64,000 nucleotides of DNA from Oxytricha trifallax (Eukaryota > Ciliophora > Spirotrichea > Sporadotrichida > Oxytrichidae). Below are positions 29,198 through 41,744 of this stretch, one piece after another (positions within the stretch are counted from its first letter, which is position 1; each line of letters opens with the position of its first letter). The position numbers were made by a program, and so were the translations under genes. The DNA lies in NCBI GenBank assembly GCA_000711775.1, contig ARYC01018507.1, positions 20,279-84,278 of the forward strand, written 5' to 3'. The notes under the pieces were generated by a model. The model searched no databases. It had not been told where the DNA came from and saw only the letters and a program-made list of their open reading frames with translations.

Positions 29198-29693
29198 GAA
29201 AAACTATGAATTTGAGATATTTGTATGTTCTTATCAATTTGAGTATTTGCTTTGCGTTTTGCGTTTTAAATTTCTTCTAAATTTAAAATTCAAAAAGGGG
29301 AGGGGTTTGACTTATAATTTCTTTAAACTAGCCCATTGTATAGAGATTTAAATTATCTATATTATAAAGTTTTATGTATGTTTGTTTCAATGTAATCATG
29401 ACTATTTGGTTTAATTTTGATAAATAAAATTTCATTTTTAAACTCTTCTGTCTATTTACGATCGAATTGAAGAAATTAAAATTTACAAATAAAAGATAAT
29501 TTCAATTATGGAACCCAACTAAGGAAATACTACTCAGAATATCACATGCCAAATCTATAACCAAGTCAAAATAGAAAACTGTCCTAGTATATATAATTGC
29601 CTTATAAAATATTTTTAATAAATTATGCTATAGATAATTTTTTATGTCCCAATGTAGGTTTTATTGAGTCTTTATTTATATAATTAGAACACT

Positions 29694-29880
29694 ATGTCTA
29701 ACACAGTACCTTCAGCAGTGAAAGAGAAATTAAGAAAATCTATACCTGAATCAGCAGCTAGCAGAAAATCATAGCCCATAGAATGTAAAATAATAGTTTT
29801 TATAAAACATTAATAGAGAGTAAAGAAGAAGAGGAGTCAAAGGCAAGCTCTAGTGCACAAGATGTCCCCAAGAAAGAGGT
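29694..29880 (+). CDS. Short N-terminal coding fragment with one IES
   Basis: ATG 29694 begins MSNTVPSAVKEKLRKSIPES; deletion of 35 bp between ATAGA repeats joins SRKSQPIE to SKEEEESKASSSAQDV in frame. After VPKKE the sequence reads GTATTTC and runs into DNA that codes on the opposite strand for another protein. The rest of the gene is therefore not visible here. It may be a partial MDS, a gene whose remainder lies elsewhere, or a very small gene. Function unknown. Confidence 0.45.
29778..29817 (+). other. IES, pointer ATAGA
   Basis: ATAGA at 29778-29782 and 29813-29817. Removing 35 bp joins KSQPI to ESKEEEESKA in frame. Confidence 0.7.
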
Positions 29881-29964
29881 ATTTCATTTCATACATTAAC
29901 ATTATAAATAGATAAAAGTTTTACTAAAATAAGAATCGATATTCTTATTTTTTATTTTAAAATC

Positions 29965-31070
29965 TAATTTTCTGCTTTTCTAGGAATGTAGTAACCAGCT
30001 CATAACCATCCATGGGCTTGTAGATGATCTATATTTGTCTCAAAAACTCTTTCTCTTTGTCAAAGTATAAATAAAACAAAAAACAATAAAAATTTGATTA
30101 TTTAATTATACAACTGTTTGACCTCATCTGGCAGCTTTGATACAACAGTTTTATAAAAGCGCTTTATAATCTTTGGATCACGATTTATTTTTTTAAGGCA
30201 GATTTTTCCAGTACTGAGCTCAACGTGGGGGACTTCAAATGTTTCAAAGGAATCTTAATTATTCAAAATAATAGTTAATATAGATAAAATAGAATTTTTA
30301 TCAAAAAATATCAAAGGATGAGGTTACAATGTTGAAAAGCTTCTCTACCTCAATCCAACCACGCAACTTCTAGCAGATCAATAATGTTAATAAAAATATA
30401 TACTATAGTTGACATGAATTTTGGACTCAACAGATATTTAAATGTGAATATAAAGTGAGAAAACGTTAACAAATAATTTATTCCAATAACTTTTAGATAT
30501 GCTTATTGTGTTTTTAAGATTCATAACTATTTGATTAGAAAAGCAAGTTTAGTTTAGTCTAGGTTTATAACATTAAAAGTTAATTTTCTATAAAGTTTTG
30601 TAAATGCTATCGTGAAAGAGTAAAACAGTTGATTTTGAAGTTATTATATAATCTTTAAGCTGAATTGAACTAAAACTTTCCTAATAGTCTAAACTCCCAA
30701 CAATTGATTTTCGTAACTGCTTTTAGAAGCGTTTCATAATAAAAAATCAAGTTCACTTCATTCACCTCTATATTTGAGTAAGTACATTGGAAGGGATTAA
30801 TCTAGTTATATTTCGCTATGTACTGATTTGTTTATATAATTTTTACAAACCAAATGATTAATCTAAGTTACAGTTCAAGATTTTCCTCCTAAGTGACTAT
30901 TAATATCAATTGTCTTGAACATCTTAAGCATTTATTTAAATTTTTCATTCATAATAAAAGTCTCTGGATCGTACTTAAGCCATTACTCACTTATTTCATA
31001 GTAATTTACTGACAAAATAATCAGTTAAAATTTTAAAAATAATCTTTGCAAGACTTCAGCTTTAAACAAT
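29965..31070 (-). CDS. Unknown protein in at least five MDSs/exons
   Basis: Blocks from 31,070 down: NYYEISEQWLKYDPETFIM; MLKMFKTIDINSH joined (3-bp TAG repeat) to LEVNEVNLIFYYETLLKAV; an intron end at about 30,375 then KLRGWIEVEKLFNIVTSS; joined by the 8-bp pointer TCAAAGGA to FETFEVPHVELSTGKICLKK; then VVSKLPDEVKQLYFDKEKE and PMDGYELVTTFLEKQK. The frame continues without a clear TGA near 29,960, where it meets the plus-strand fragment. Mixed hydrophobic and charged composition indicates a folded, possibly helical protein; family not recognised. Confidence 0.55.
30244..30318 (-). other. IES, pointer TCAAAGGA
   Basis: TCAAAGGA at 30244-30251 and 30311-30318. Removing 67 bp joins FNIVTSSF to ETFEVPHVE in frame. 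Confidence 0.8.
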
Positions 31071-32531
31071 TTTAAATTATCTTATGTGTAATGTGAATTT
31101 TTAACAATTGACTATCTAATATATTGTCAAACATCATATTCTTTAATTATATATTCATATGCTTACATTAAGACATTTATTATTACCTAATATAAAAATT
31201 TGTCAATTATTCATGAATTTACATAATATTTCATTTTCAGCTAAAAATTTTAATAATATCTTAATTAAATGAAATTATTGCTAATTTATATAGAATCAAT
31301 CTTAAATTGAAAAAATGTACTTAAATATATTTAAAAAAACTTGATAGTACTTTTATCTACCTATTAGGTTTAAGAGTATTAAAATTCTATGGTAAAAAAG
31401 ATAATTTTTTTCATTTATAATTATTAAATAAAGCTTACATTCTATTTGTATTATTTTATATATTTCCAACTATTAAAAAGTTGAATATTCGTTCTAAAAT
31501 AATTATAACCTTTTAAAAAGTTCTCATAAAATTTTTAATTTATATCATAAAAAATGATTGATGTAAATGAAATTATTCATATTTACTATCCATGAATTGT
31601 CAGTTTATACTTTAACTACTCTCAATCAATCAAAGTATTTTCGGTTTTAATTATTTTAAGTTTGGTAGAATCTGATAGAGTTTAGTCAAAAGTAATATTA
31701 TTATCTTTACTGTTATTCTTGGGTTGAATAAATAGGTTTACAATTGATTTAATATTTATAAATAACTTGTATAGTTTATTGAGAAGTAAGTTGAGTTTTC
31801 AACTTAAATATAATTATATATATTAATTGCTTTTGATATTCTATTTATATGAGTTCAGTTTTTAAATAATGAGACATTACCCTATATATAAAAACTCTGA
31901 ATCAAAACCCCAAAACCCCTTCAAAATTTTGATAGAGTTTCTATTATTAAAAAAGACTAATTAATCATAATTATAAGGTTTAAAAAGGTTTATGGAGGGG
32001 TTAAATGTTAAAATATAATAAATTAAAAGAGTAATTTCAATTTTTAGGTGCAGTTTAAGATAGGAGTTATATAGATTTATATTTAAGATTTCGTTATGGT
32101 GCGATGATTATAGTGAAAAACACAAACCTATTCTAAATTTCATATATAATTTCAAAAATCTCAATCAATTATGACTATTTTCAATTCGAATTGTATTTAC
32201 CTTAATCTAATATAAAAAGACATTAATAATTAAAGCAATTTTTATCGATAAGACTATTAAATATTGGAATCATTTCTATCTGGTAAGGAGAGCTGATTTT
32301 AAATCGGGAATAGCTTGAGAATTCATATGTATGTATAATCCAAAATAAATATTAAAAAAAATATGAATAAATTACAAGAAAGTGAAATATTTAAAGTGAG
32401 AGATTAAATTTACAGTTCTATTTAAAAAATTAATTATAATTATTGTTCTTCTGATTAAATAAAAATAGAAAGAGAGCTTAAAAAAAATAATTATTTAAAT
32501 TACTTTAGAAACATTGAAGGGAGAGCGAAAA
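31071..32531. other. AT-rich spacer flanking the satellite
   Basis: Very AT-rich, no coding block seen. It contains the telomere-like 17-mer annotated separately and leads into a degenerate first satellite unit near 32,520. Confidence 0.5.
31903..31919 (+). mobile_element. C4A4 telomere-like 17-mer, possible solo TBE-type transposon end
   Basis: CAAAACCCCAAAACCCC is exactly two C4A4 repeats plus one C, immediately preceded by AAT (31,900-31,902). Telomere-bearing elements (TBE) of Oxytricha begin with this sequence and duplicate a 3-bp ANT target. No facing GGGGTTTTGGGGTTTTG copy was found by eye in the window, so this would be a solitary or decayed end. A chance run is very unlikely in DNA this AT-rich. 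Confidence 0.55.
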
Positions 32532-35131
32532 TAGCACAGCTAATAAGCGGAAAAGTGTGCAGTTGCATTTAACGGATTCAAACTCGAAAAAGAGTTTGAT
32601 TTCAAAAAGTTTTTCGGGGCGACCATGGATCACCTATGATTGATCGATGTCAGTAAAAATTTGGTCGACAAGATTTCAATACTTTTGGACAAACTCAATT
32701 GCACGAGCCAAAAGAGCACAGCTATTATGGCGGAAAAGTGTGCAGTTGCATTTAACGGATTTCAAACTCGAAAAAGAGTTTGATTTCAAAAAGTTTTTCG
32801 GGGCGACCATGGTTCACCTATGATTTATCGATGTCAGTAAAAATTTGGTCGACAAGATTTCAATACTTTTGGACAAACTCAATTGCACGAGCCAAAAGAG
32901 CACAGCTATTATGCTGAAAAGTGTGCAGTTGCATTTAAACGGATTCAAACTCGAAAAAGAGTTTGATTTCAAAAAGTTTTTCGGGGCGACCATGGTTCAC
33001 CTATGATTTATCGATGTCAGTAAAAATTTGGTCGACAAGATTTCAATACTTTTGGACAAACTCAATTGCACGAGCCAAAAGAGCACAGCTATTATGCTGA
33101 AAAGTGTGCAGTTGCATTGTAACGGAAGTCAAACTCGAAAAAGAGTTTGATTTCAAAAAGTTTTTTCGGGGCCGACCATGGTTCACCTATGATTTATCGA
33201 TGTCAGTAAAAATTTGGTCGACAAGATTTCAATACTTTTGGACAAACTCAATTGCACGAGCCAAAAGAGCACAGCTATTATGCTGAAAAGTGTGCAGTTG
33301 CATTTAACGGATTCAAACTCGAAAAAGAGTTTGATTTCAAAAAGTTTTTCGGGGCGACCATGGTTCACCTATGATTTATCGATGTCAGTAAAAATTTGGT
33401 CGACAAGATTTCAATACTTTTGGACAAACTCAATTGCACGAGCCAAAAGAGCACAGCTATTATGCTGAAAAGTGTGCAGTTGCATTTAACGGATTCAAAA
33501 CCGAAAAAGAGTTTGATTTTCAAAAAGTTTTTCGGGGCGACCATGGTTCACCTATGATTTATCGATGTCAGTAAAAATTTGGTCGACAAGATTTCAATAC
33601 TTTTGGACAAACTCAATTGCACGAGCCAAAAGAGCACAGCTATTATGCGGAAAAGTGTGCAGTTGCATTTAACGGAATTCAAACTCGAAAAAGAGTTTGA
33701 TTTCAAAAAGTTTTTCGGGGCGACCATGGTTCACCTATGATTTATCGATGTCAGTAAAAATTTGGTCGACAAGATTTCAATACTTTTGGACAAACTCAAT
33801 TGCACGAGCCAAAAGAGCACAGCTATTATGCTGAAAAGTGTGCAGTTGCATTTAACGGATTCAAACTCGAAAAAGAGTTTGATTTCAAAAAGTTTTTCGG
33901 GGCGACCATGGTTCACCTATGATTGATCGATGTCAGTAAAAATTTGGTCGACAAGATTTCAATACTTTTGGACAAACTCAATTGCACGAGCCAAAAGAGC
34001 ACAGCTATTATGCGGAAAAGTGTGCAGTTGCATTTAACGGATTCAAACTCGAAAAAGAGTTTGATTTCAAAATGTTTTTCGGGGCGACCATGGTTCACCT
34101 ATGATTGATCGATGTCAGTAAAAATTTGGTCGACAAGATTTCAATACTTTTGGACAAACTCAATTGCACGAGCCAAAAGAGCACAGCTATTATGCGGAAA
34201 AGTGTGCAGTTGCATTTAACGGATTCAAACTCGAAAAAGAGTTTGATTTCAAAAAGTTTTTCGGGGCGACCATGGTTCACCTATGATTTATCGATGTCAG
34301 TAAAAATTTGGTCGACAAGATTTCAATACTTTTGGACAAACTCAATTGCACGAGCCAAAAGAAGCACAGCTATTATGCTGAAAATGTGCAGTTGCATTTA
34401 ACGGATTCAAACTCGAAAAAGAGTTTGATTTCAAAAAGTTTTTCGGGGCGACCATGGTTCACCTATGATTTATCGATGTCAGTAAAAATTTGGTCGACAA
34501 GATTTCAATACTTTTGGACAAACTCAATTGCACGAGCCAAAAGAGCACAGCTATTATGCTGAAAAGTGTGCAGTTGCATTTAACGGATTCAAACTCGAAA
34601 AAGAGTTTGATTTCAAAAAGTTTTTCGGGGCGACCATGGTTCACCTATGATTGATCGATGTCAGTAAAAATTTGGTCGACAAGATTTCAATACTTTTGGA
34701 CAAACTCAATTGCACGAGCCAAAAGAGCACAGCTATTATGCGGAAAAGTGTGCAGTTGCATTTAACGGATTCAAACTCGAAAAAGAGTTTGATTTCAAAA
34801 TGTTTTTCGGGGCGACCATGGTTCACCTATGATTGATCGATGTCAGTAAAAATTTGGTCGACAAGATTTCAATACTTTTGGACAAACTCAATTGCACGAG
34901 CCAAAAGAGCACAGCTATTATGCGGAAAAGTGTGCAGTTGCATTTAACGGATTCAAACTCGAAAAAGAGTTTGATTTCAAAATGTTTTTCGGGGCGACCA
35001 TGGTTCACCTATGATTGATCGATGTCAGTAAAAATTTGGTCGACAAGATTTCAATACTTTTGGACAAACTCAATTGCACGAGCCAAAAGAGCACAGCTAT
35101 TATGCGGAAAAGTGTGCAGTTGCATTTAACG
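32532..35131. repeat. 182-bp tandem satellite, about 14 units
   Basis: Fourteen units counted by the CCATGG site (first at 32,625, last at 34,999) with spacing 182 bp, except 183 (four intervals) and 186 (one) caused by single-base insertions. Each unit carries CAAACTC-GAAAAA-GAGTTTG (7-bp stem, 6-nt loop), GTCGAC, ATCGAT and CCATGG. It is much less AT-rich than its flanks. Units fall in two linked types: GATTTATCG with TGCTG, and GATTGATCG with TGCGG. The period is not a multiple of three, so frames on both strands are accidental. Similar-size satellites are known from spirotrich germline genomes. Confidence 0.95.
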
Positions 35132-36613
35132 GTTTCATGAATAATCCAATTTTAATTATTTTTTATTTAATATTAAAAATATAATAAACTTTTTTCTTAA
35201 TAGTTTTTTTAGGCACATTCTTATTTTAATAGATATTTCTTGGAAATCATTATTTAACCTTTTATAAATATCTATTAATTTTGAAATATTTTCAAACTTA
35301 TTCTTATCATTTTTATCAACATACATTTTTACAAAATATATATTATTTGTGATGTTTTGACATTTTATTCGATTAATTTTTTATACCAATAATAATTTTT
35401 AAGAGATTCATATTTATTATAATCTTAAAAAACTCAAATTTTGTTTTTAAATCTTCAATATATATTTTTAAAGATATTGTTTATCTTTTAATATTTCAGT
35501 CAATCTTAAATTATAAAGTTTCATTTAAACAATTAAATATCAAATTAAATGGATTATTTACTTTAATATTTTCTTCTTTTAAAGTTTATGTTTTTTTTGA
35601 ATTAATAAAAACAAATTTCGTTTGTTTTTCTTCTATTTAATTACATTTTTTTTAAATTTAACGTTATAAGTTATGAACTATTAGTAATTTTTATATCATT
35701 GAAATTTATTAAAATTACCTTATATATTTCTCTTCACATAAATCTTTATGTTACAACAAATTCCTTAAAATAATTTTTATTTCTTTCTAAATTTATAACA
35801 ACTTCCTTTAAATAGTTAAACTTAGACATTATAGGATTACTAATTCTTATATATAATCTATTTTTAAAATTTATAATAGGAAAATTAATTAATGATTGAA
35901 ATTAAAATAATTGTGTCATTTACTCTGATTTTTTGTGAAGGATTAAATTTCATGATTTAATCTTGAAATTTTTATTTTTTTAATATGATTAAATTTATTA
36001 TTTAAAATGAAATAATTGGCTTGAAATTAGGATCTTATATTATTCTATATAAAAAATAAACACTGTTTTTGTATAAAAAATTATGGGCATCTAATATGAG
36101 ATATCCCCTTTTATATTCTTATTTTTTACATCAGATTTATAATAGTAATATAACTATTGCTAGAATACATTTTTATTTGAAATATTTTTTTAAATTTTTA
36201 AAATGATAATTTCTAACTGTTACTATTCTTAAAACATTTAATACATGATAGTCCCTATCGAAAAAATTTAAAATTAGATGGAATTCACAAATAAGGATAC
36301 CCCTAATACATTTGCTAGAATCTAAATAATCAATTTTATTGCATAAAAACCAATAAAAAAATCACCCAAAATTAAATATGATTTATCTCGCTAATAGAAA
36401 GTTATAGAGGGTCATTTATAATTTAATAAATTCTTTTTAATTAATTTACCAAATTCAAAATGTTTTTTTACAATGTTATATATCAATAAATTTTATGGGT
36501 TTAAAATAGTTTTATTAGTCAATAATAGCGGTTGCCTTAATTAATATTACTCTATTATAATGTTATTGATTATTTATTATAATATTTTAAATTAATTTTC
36601 TTAAACTAATTTA
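35132..36613. other. AT-rich spacer, no gene seen
   Basis: About 1.5 kb of extremely AT-rich sequence right of the satellite. No extended frame, pointer pair or repeat array recognised. Confidence 0.5.
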
Positions 36614-38127
36614 ATGGAATTCAAAAGTTATGAATTTATTCTAAGACAACGGTAAGAAGTTCAGTTTAAACTAGATCTGATTCAAAAAATAAAGCTATTG
36701 AACTCTATACACAAAGATATATAAACTAATTTATGATGTATATCATTTTAAATATAATATATAAATTGAGATTGTATATTGGATAATGAATTGGATCATC
36801 TTATGTTAGATAAACTTTAGCAAAATGTTTAAGATATTCTCTCTATTCTTTGTGATCCAAGATTGATGTCTTTTAACACAAAATCTTAAAATCTTCATAA
36901 TACTGTATAGCAATTAATGCAAAATCTAGAGTCACTTATAATCCAGAGCATTTCATAGAATGAAATTGAAAGTTTAGTGAACTTAGCGCAAATGCTGTTT
37001 CAAATTTAACTAGCAATCAATAATTTTACACAATATTAATAAATTGAAGCTTTTGGAGAATAATAGTACAACATTTTACAATTAATTTATCAAGGAATAC
37101 TGCTTAACTTATCAAAAGAGAGACTTCCCCAGCATTCGCTTTACTTCAATAAAAACATAATAAGTCTAGTAAAAGTAGTCAACTAGATTTTGAAATTTGA
37201 TTTGTCAATGAGCAATTTTAGTAATGGCTACTTTGTTCAATTACACTAGCAATTCCCTGTTTTAGATTCAAATAAAAGTGTTACTCAATAGATTATAATG
37301 GGCATGATTAGAGATATAATCAAACCTTCACATGAAAGTTTAAATTCAATTTCTTATATAAGAGGACGCCTTTTAAATAACCATGGCCTAGATAATAAAC
37401 CAAATTTAAACATCTCTTTTAAAAGCAGAGAAGTTATAGTGCCTTTGCATATTTATGATAGAATGAATAGAATAATTTTTATGCATGAATTAGAGAGATC
37501 CATCTATAAACGTGAAAAAGACTTCAACTTATAATACTTACACAATTTCATATAATCCCTGAGCCCTTATTCAAATTACTAATCTTAAGATGAATCTACT
37601 CTTAACTTATAAACCAAATAGAATTTACACTAAAAACAATTAACTGTGCAAATTTCACTGTAATTATTAATTTAGCTTTTATTCAAGCATACAGGGAAAT
37701 TGGTATAAACTGATGATTAAGAATTTAAGATGGAACTGTTTTAATAATTGTATGTTGAACTCTCAGTGATTATTGATGTTTTGGATTACACTTAGTTTAA
37801 TCAACTTGTTCAAGTCAAGAAACTTGAAATTATATAAATTAAAAAGCTTTTTGGACATATTATTATGGTTTTTATATTTTTTAAATTGTTATTCGAAGAT
37901 TCAGGTCAAAATCAATAAAATTCCTGAAAACACATTTCAAAAACATACTAAATTAGATGCTCTAAAAAACTGTGATTAAGGAGACTTATGAAACTGAAGT
38001 GGCTAAGAATTAGAAATAGTAAAAAGAAATTAGAGATCTATAGGTTATAAATCCATTAAAAACAAAATATTAACTGATATTATTTTCCTTTTATTAATAT
38101 AAATATTAAACAGTTTAAATAAAATGA
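36614..38127 (+). CDS. Unknown helical Q/L-rich protein
   Basis: Starts ATG 36614 (MEFKSYEFILRQRQEVQFKL). The TATAT pointer (57-bp deletion) joins IHKDI to LDNELDHLMLDKLQQNVQDI, after which the frame is open for over 1 kb. Segments include HGLDNKPNLNISFKSREVIV, MNRIIFMHELERSIYKREK and LYVELSVIIDVLDYTQFNQL. The last part (TVIKETYETEVAKNQKQQKE) is in another frame after about 37,900 and ends at TGA 38125-38127, so a further IES is required near 37,880-37,930. Helix-rich, cytoplasmic-looking; no family recognised. Confidence 0.6.
36718..36779 (+). other. IES, pointer TATAT
   Basis: TATAT at 36718-36722 and 36775-36779. Removing 57 bp joins NSIHKDI to LDNELDHL in frame. Confidence 0.7.
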
Positions 38128-38229
38128 AAATAGGTAAGCCTATACGCCCAATAGCTCAGTCAATATTTTTCATTGTAAAATTAAAGTATCGAAAAGAAAG
38201 AAAATAGCAAATAAAATTTAAGAATAAGT

Positions 38230-38968
38230 TAAAATTAATATTAAGACAAAAAAGATTGCGACCAAGAATTTTCTATGATAGAAAATGTTTAAAATTTTGA
38301 AATTGATAATTATTTAAAGAATTTAAGCTATTATTCTCAAGAATTGCTTATTCTGATCTTTTCTTTCACACTTAAGGTAATTAAATCTATATAAAAACTA
38401 TTATTTTAACACTACTTGTTTATAGAGACTGCAGAAAATAGTTAAAGTTAACAAAGTGAAGATTACTATGATGAGTGCTGTTTAGCTGGCATTTGACATT
38501 AATCACATTATAAATAGTATTTTGAATAGCCAGATATGCAAGAATGACAACGATTTTAAGCAAAGAATTATGAATATTCCTGATTTGGAAAAATGGAGGG
38601 TAAGTAGTTTAACAAAGCATCAATTCATTAAACTTTTTCATGTCAGGATTTTATCAAATATTTACTGAATTTTACTAGATATTGATTAACGAGCTGACTG
38701 AGGGACAGTTAATAGACAGTGATAATGTGATTTCAGAGGAGAGTAAAATAATGCATGATTTAAACATTATTCCATTTATTCTTACTATCTATTAATTATA
38801 ATGAAATTAAAAAAAATTCATGATGATGACTTTAAGCACATCTCATAGCAAAATTATAAGATGCACAAAAAGCCACCTATAAACCAGAGTGTGAGAATAA
38901 AACCAAGTTAATCATTATAAATTCATTAATCCGTGAAGGAAAGCATCCAGTTTTTAAGATAAAAATGA
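38230..38968 (+). CDS. Unknown small protein, two introns/IES
   Basis: A block near 38,250-38,375 (QNFEIDNYLKNLSYYSQELL) precedes an intron (GTAATT..TTATAG). The next exon RLQKIVKVNKVKITMMSAVQ ends at AAATGGAGG, followed by a GTAAGT..ACTAG intron. ILINELTEGQLIDSDNVISE is then joined by the CATGAT pointer (65 bp) to HDDDFKHISQQNYKMHKKPP, ending at TGA 38966-38968. The start was not fixed. It could be the 3' part of the gene at 36,614, but that gene has its own TGA. Function unknown. Confidence 0.55.
38754..38824 (+). other. IES, pointer CATGAT
   Basis: CATGAT at 38754-38759 and 38819-38824. Removing 65 bp joins EESKIMHD to DDFKHISQQ in frame. Confidence 0.75.
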
Positions 38969-39199
38969 TACTAAAATCTATTTGTTAAATTTGATTAGAT
39001 TTATTAACATTAAATTATCAGAAGGCATATTGTACATTATTAAGACTATATTTTTAGTGAGCATTTTAAATACAAATTAGTATTCAATAAAAAAGTAATA
39101 AATAAATCATTTTTTCCGCCGTTACAATGTTCTAGCATTAAATTATTTATCAGAATTAAACACTTATAATAAATAATATATTCAAAATCATTTTACAAA

Positions 39200-41744
39200 A
39201 TGTCGTAAAATTTTGACGATCAAATTTAACAAGATAATCTGTAGAACTAAAATGATCAATTTTAAGAAGAAGATCTTACAGACTAAATATAATATCAAGA
39301 ACAGTAGAACTATTTTCAGTAAAATATGAATAAAAATTAGGTGATTAGTAAAGACTCAAAACATGGAAATTTTCAGTAATTGCAGGAGGATTAAGAAGAG
39401 GATTTAGAAGGGGATTTAGAGGAAAAAACGACAAATAATGATAATTACATGAATAATAGTTAGTTGGAATCGCATGATTTTGATGGAGACACGATAGATA
39501 TTGGGCCAGTGGCAGAGGGAGTTGTGGTTATGTCTAATAGAATGGGAACTAAAGCTACTGATTTAAGTCTCATTCAAACTTCTAAATACAATTAATTTGG
39601 TGATGAAGATAAGATTCTTATTTTATAAATTTCGTTTTAATGAGTTCAAGTAAGTTAAAATTTACTTTATAACAAATTAATTTAATGAAGGGGCTGCTAA
39701 CTTATCCTATACATCCTTTTTAAAACAATGCCTACCAAACATAACTCTAGGGACAATTTAGTACATGGATGAAGTTATGAACACTTTATTTGTGGCTTCT
39801 ATTGGTGATTAGGCTTTAGTAGCCAGTGTTGGTCTTGGCAACATGACTTTCAATATGATGGGCTTATCTATCGCTTATGGTCTAAGCAGCACACTTGATA
39901 CTTTGCTAATTATTATAAATATAATTAAAGAAAATTGCTGTCGTAAGCCAGTGGAACCAAGAATTACAAGTTGTGTGGAGAGTATTTACACTAAGGGCGG
40001 GCTGTTATGTTCATTGGATTTGTTGCCGTATCTATTTTGCTCTGCAATTAACAAATTATATAGGTACAATAATTGTGCATAACAATTTTTCAATATTATA
40101 ATGTTGCGCCAATATTTCATGCATTGAATTAAGATCCACAAGTTGCTGTACTAACTCAAACATATCTCAGATAAAACTAATTTAATTAAATATAGAGTTC
40201 TTAATTAGTTTTATTTGATTATACTTGACACCTGGGTTCTTCAGTATTATCTATTTCTATTGAATTTATTCTTTTATTTTATAAACTTTTTATTTCGACA
40301 TCTAACGTAAGCTCTTGATTTCCTTCTAAAAAGCACATATCGCCACAGCAATTCAGCTTATTGGTTCCTTCCTCCACGTAATCCTGAACTATATATTCAT
40401 AAAATGGTTGAATTACTAAGTAATTGGGCTAGCCATTTCCACGTCAATCTCAGCAGCACTAAATTTGATGATAATTTCCTTGTACACCTACCGCCACCCA
40501 GACTTCACAAAGACATTCTTCATGCCTAAAATGTATATGTTTTCATAGAAAGACATGATATTTTACTTCAAGTTGGCCCTTCCTAGTGTCATGCTGCTGT
40601 GTCTGCCCTGGTGGGGGTTTGAGGTGCAGTTTTATATTGCTTCATAAGTTAGTTTGACACATGCAGCTGCTCAAGTTATCATGACTAATCAGTAATAAAT
40701 ATATTACTAAAATATCTAGCGTTTACTTGATTCATGTTTAGTATAAAATTTAATCTATGCAGTCTATGCTATTAAATTCCTTTGGGTATATCTGCCACCA
40801 CATGCGTGCTTGTTGGCAATAGTCTTGGATTAAATTAAGGTGAATTGGCTAAGAAATATTATAGGATTGGACTCAAACTTCAAAATAGTATTCTATATTT
40901 AAAGATCGTAATAATCTGCATATGTATAAAAATGTATTCCTCTATTAAAACTTGCAGCTATTGGATCAATAATTGTAGCTTCTAATGTACTACTCTTTCG
41001 CTCTTAAATCCCATGGTTATTCACTTCAGACATATAACTGATTGAAATTTTACAGGAAACTTTACCAATCTATGCAATTTATAATTTCTTTGACTATTTA
41101 CAAGGTACTTAGATTGGTACTATAAAAGGCATGGGATTACAGAAATATGGTACTTTCACCAATGTAATTGCTTCAATTTAATTAAATATATCTTACTTCC
41201 TATTACTTTTATAGAAATAATTCATGTATTAATTATATTTAAGCTACTTGGCTGGTTGCAATCCCACTGAGCACATACCTTGCAATTCACTATTACCATC
41301 ACATTAGAGGTATCTGGATTGCCCTGATTGTAAACACTATCCTGCAGTCAAGCATATACTTCATTATTTTGCAGAGATACGACTGGGATCAACTGGCTGA
41401 GCAGGTAAGTCTCAGAGTCAGTCTCTAGAATTAAGAGTAAATTGCCAAGGACTAAGCAAATGGCAATGGTGAGTTCCTATTGCTATAATCTCATAAATAT
41501 TTAACAATAAATTATCTGTGAAAACCTATTTAAAATCATAAATTATGCAATATCATCAGATTTAAATGGTGAATAGTGTAAAAGCGAGGGCAGAAACAGC
41601 TGTGTTGTAGATTCAAATAGATAATTTATAAAGTTTGAGATACATTAAACTGAGATATTGGATGGGCCTGGGAAAACTGATTTACACAGTGACACTGTTG
41701 ATATACAAGAAGAGAACTACTAAGAAAATTATGATAAATAATGA
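39200..41744 (+). CDS. MATE-family multidrug/organic cation antiporter
   Basis: ATG 39200. A Q/N-rich acidic cytoplasmic N-terminus (about 150 residues) is joined by the ATGAAG pointer to the membrane domain: NITLGTIQYMDEVMNTLFVA, then VGLGNMTFNMMGLSIAYGL, then (over the TTGCT pointer) LLSQASGTKNYKLCGEYLHQ, AVMFIGFVAVSILLCN, KAHIATAIQLIGSFLHVI, IPLGISATTCVLVGNSLG, ETLPIYAIYNFFDYLQGTQ and WIALIVNTILQSSIYFI. The pattern of paired MatE repeats, the GxxxxLDTLxSQAxG-like stretch and the PLGISATTCVxVGNxLG motif are MATE signatures. The AATGGTGA pointer joins the acidic tail, which ends at TGA 41742-41744. Additional IES/introns lie near 40,060, 40,200, 40,700, 40,900 and 41,190. Function: Na+/H+-coupled export of organic cations across a membrane. 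Confidence 0.85.
39603..39690 (+). other. IES in MATE gene, pointer ATGAAG
   Basis: ATGAAG at 39603-39608 and 39685-39690. Removing 82 bp joins YNQFGDE to GAANLSYTSFLK in frame. Confidence 0.8.
39903..39939 (+). other. IES in MATE gene, pointer TTGCT
   Basis: TTGCT at 39903-39907 and 39935-39939. Removing 32 bp joins SSTLDTL to LSQASGTKNY, restoring the conserved MATE segment. Confidence 0.85.
41465..41572 (+). other. IES in MATE gene, pointer AATGGTGA
   Basis: AATGGTGA at 41465-41472 and 41565-41572. Removing 100 bp joins KDQANGNG to EQCKSEGRNS in frame. Confidence 0.8.

Noticed and set aside
33104..35018. Repeated open frames of about 61-98 codons on both strands
   Set aside because: They lie wholly in the 182-bp satellite. 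The unit length is not divisible by three, and identical frames recur with every monomer, so they are repeat artefacts.
32532..35131. CRISPR array
   Set aside because: Units are directly adjacent 182-bp copies without unique spacers, in a eukaryotic germline context.
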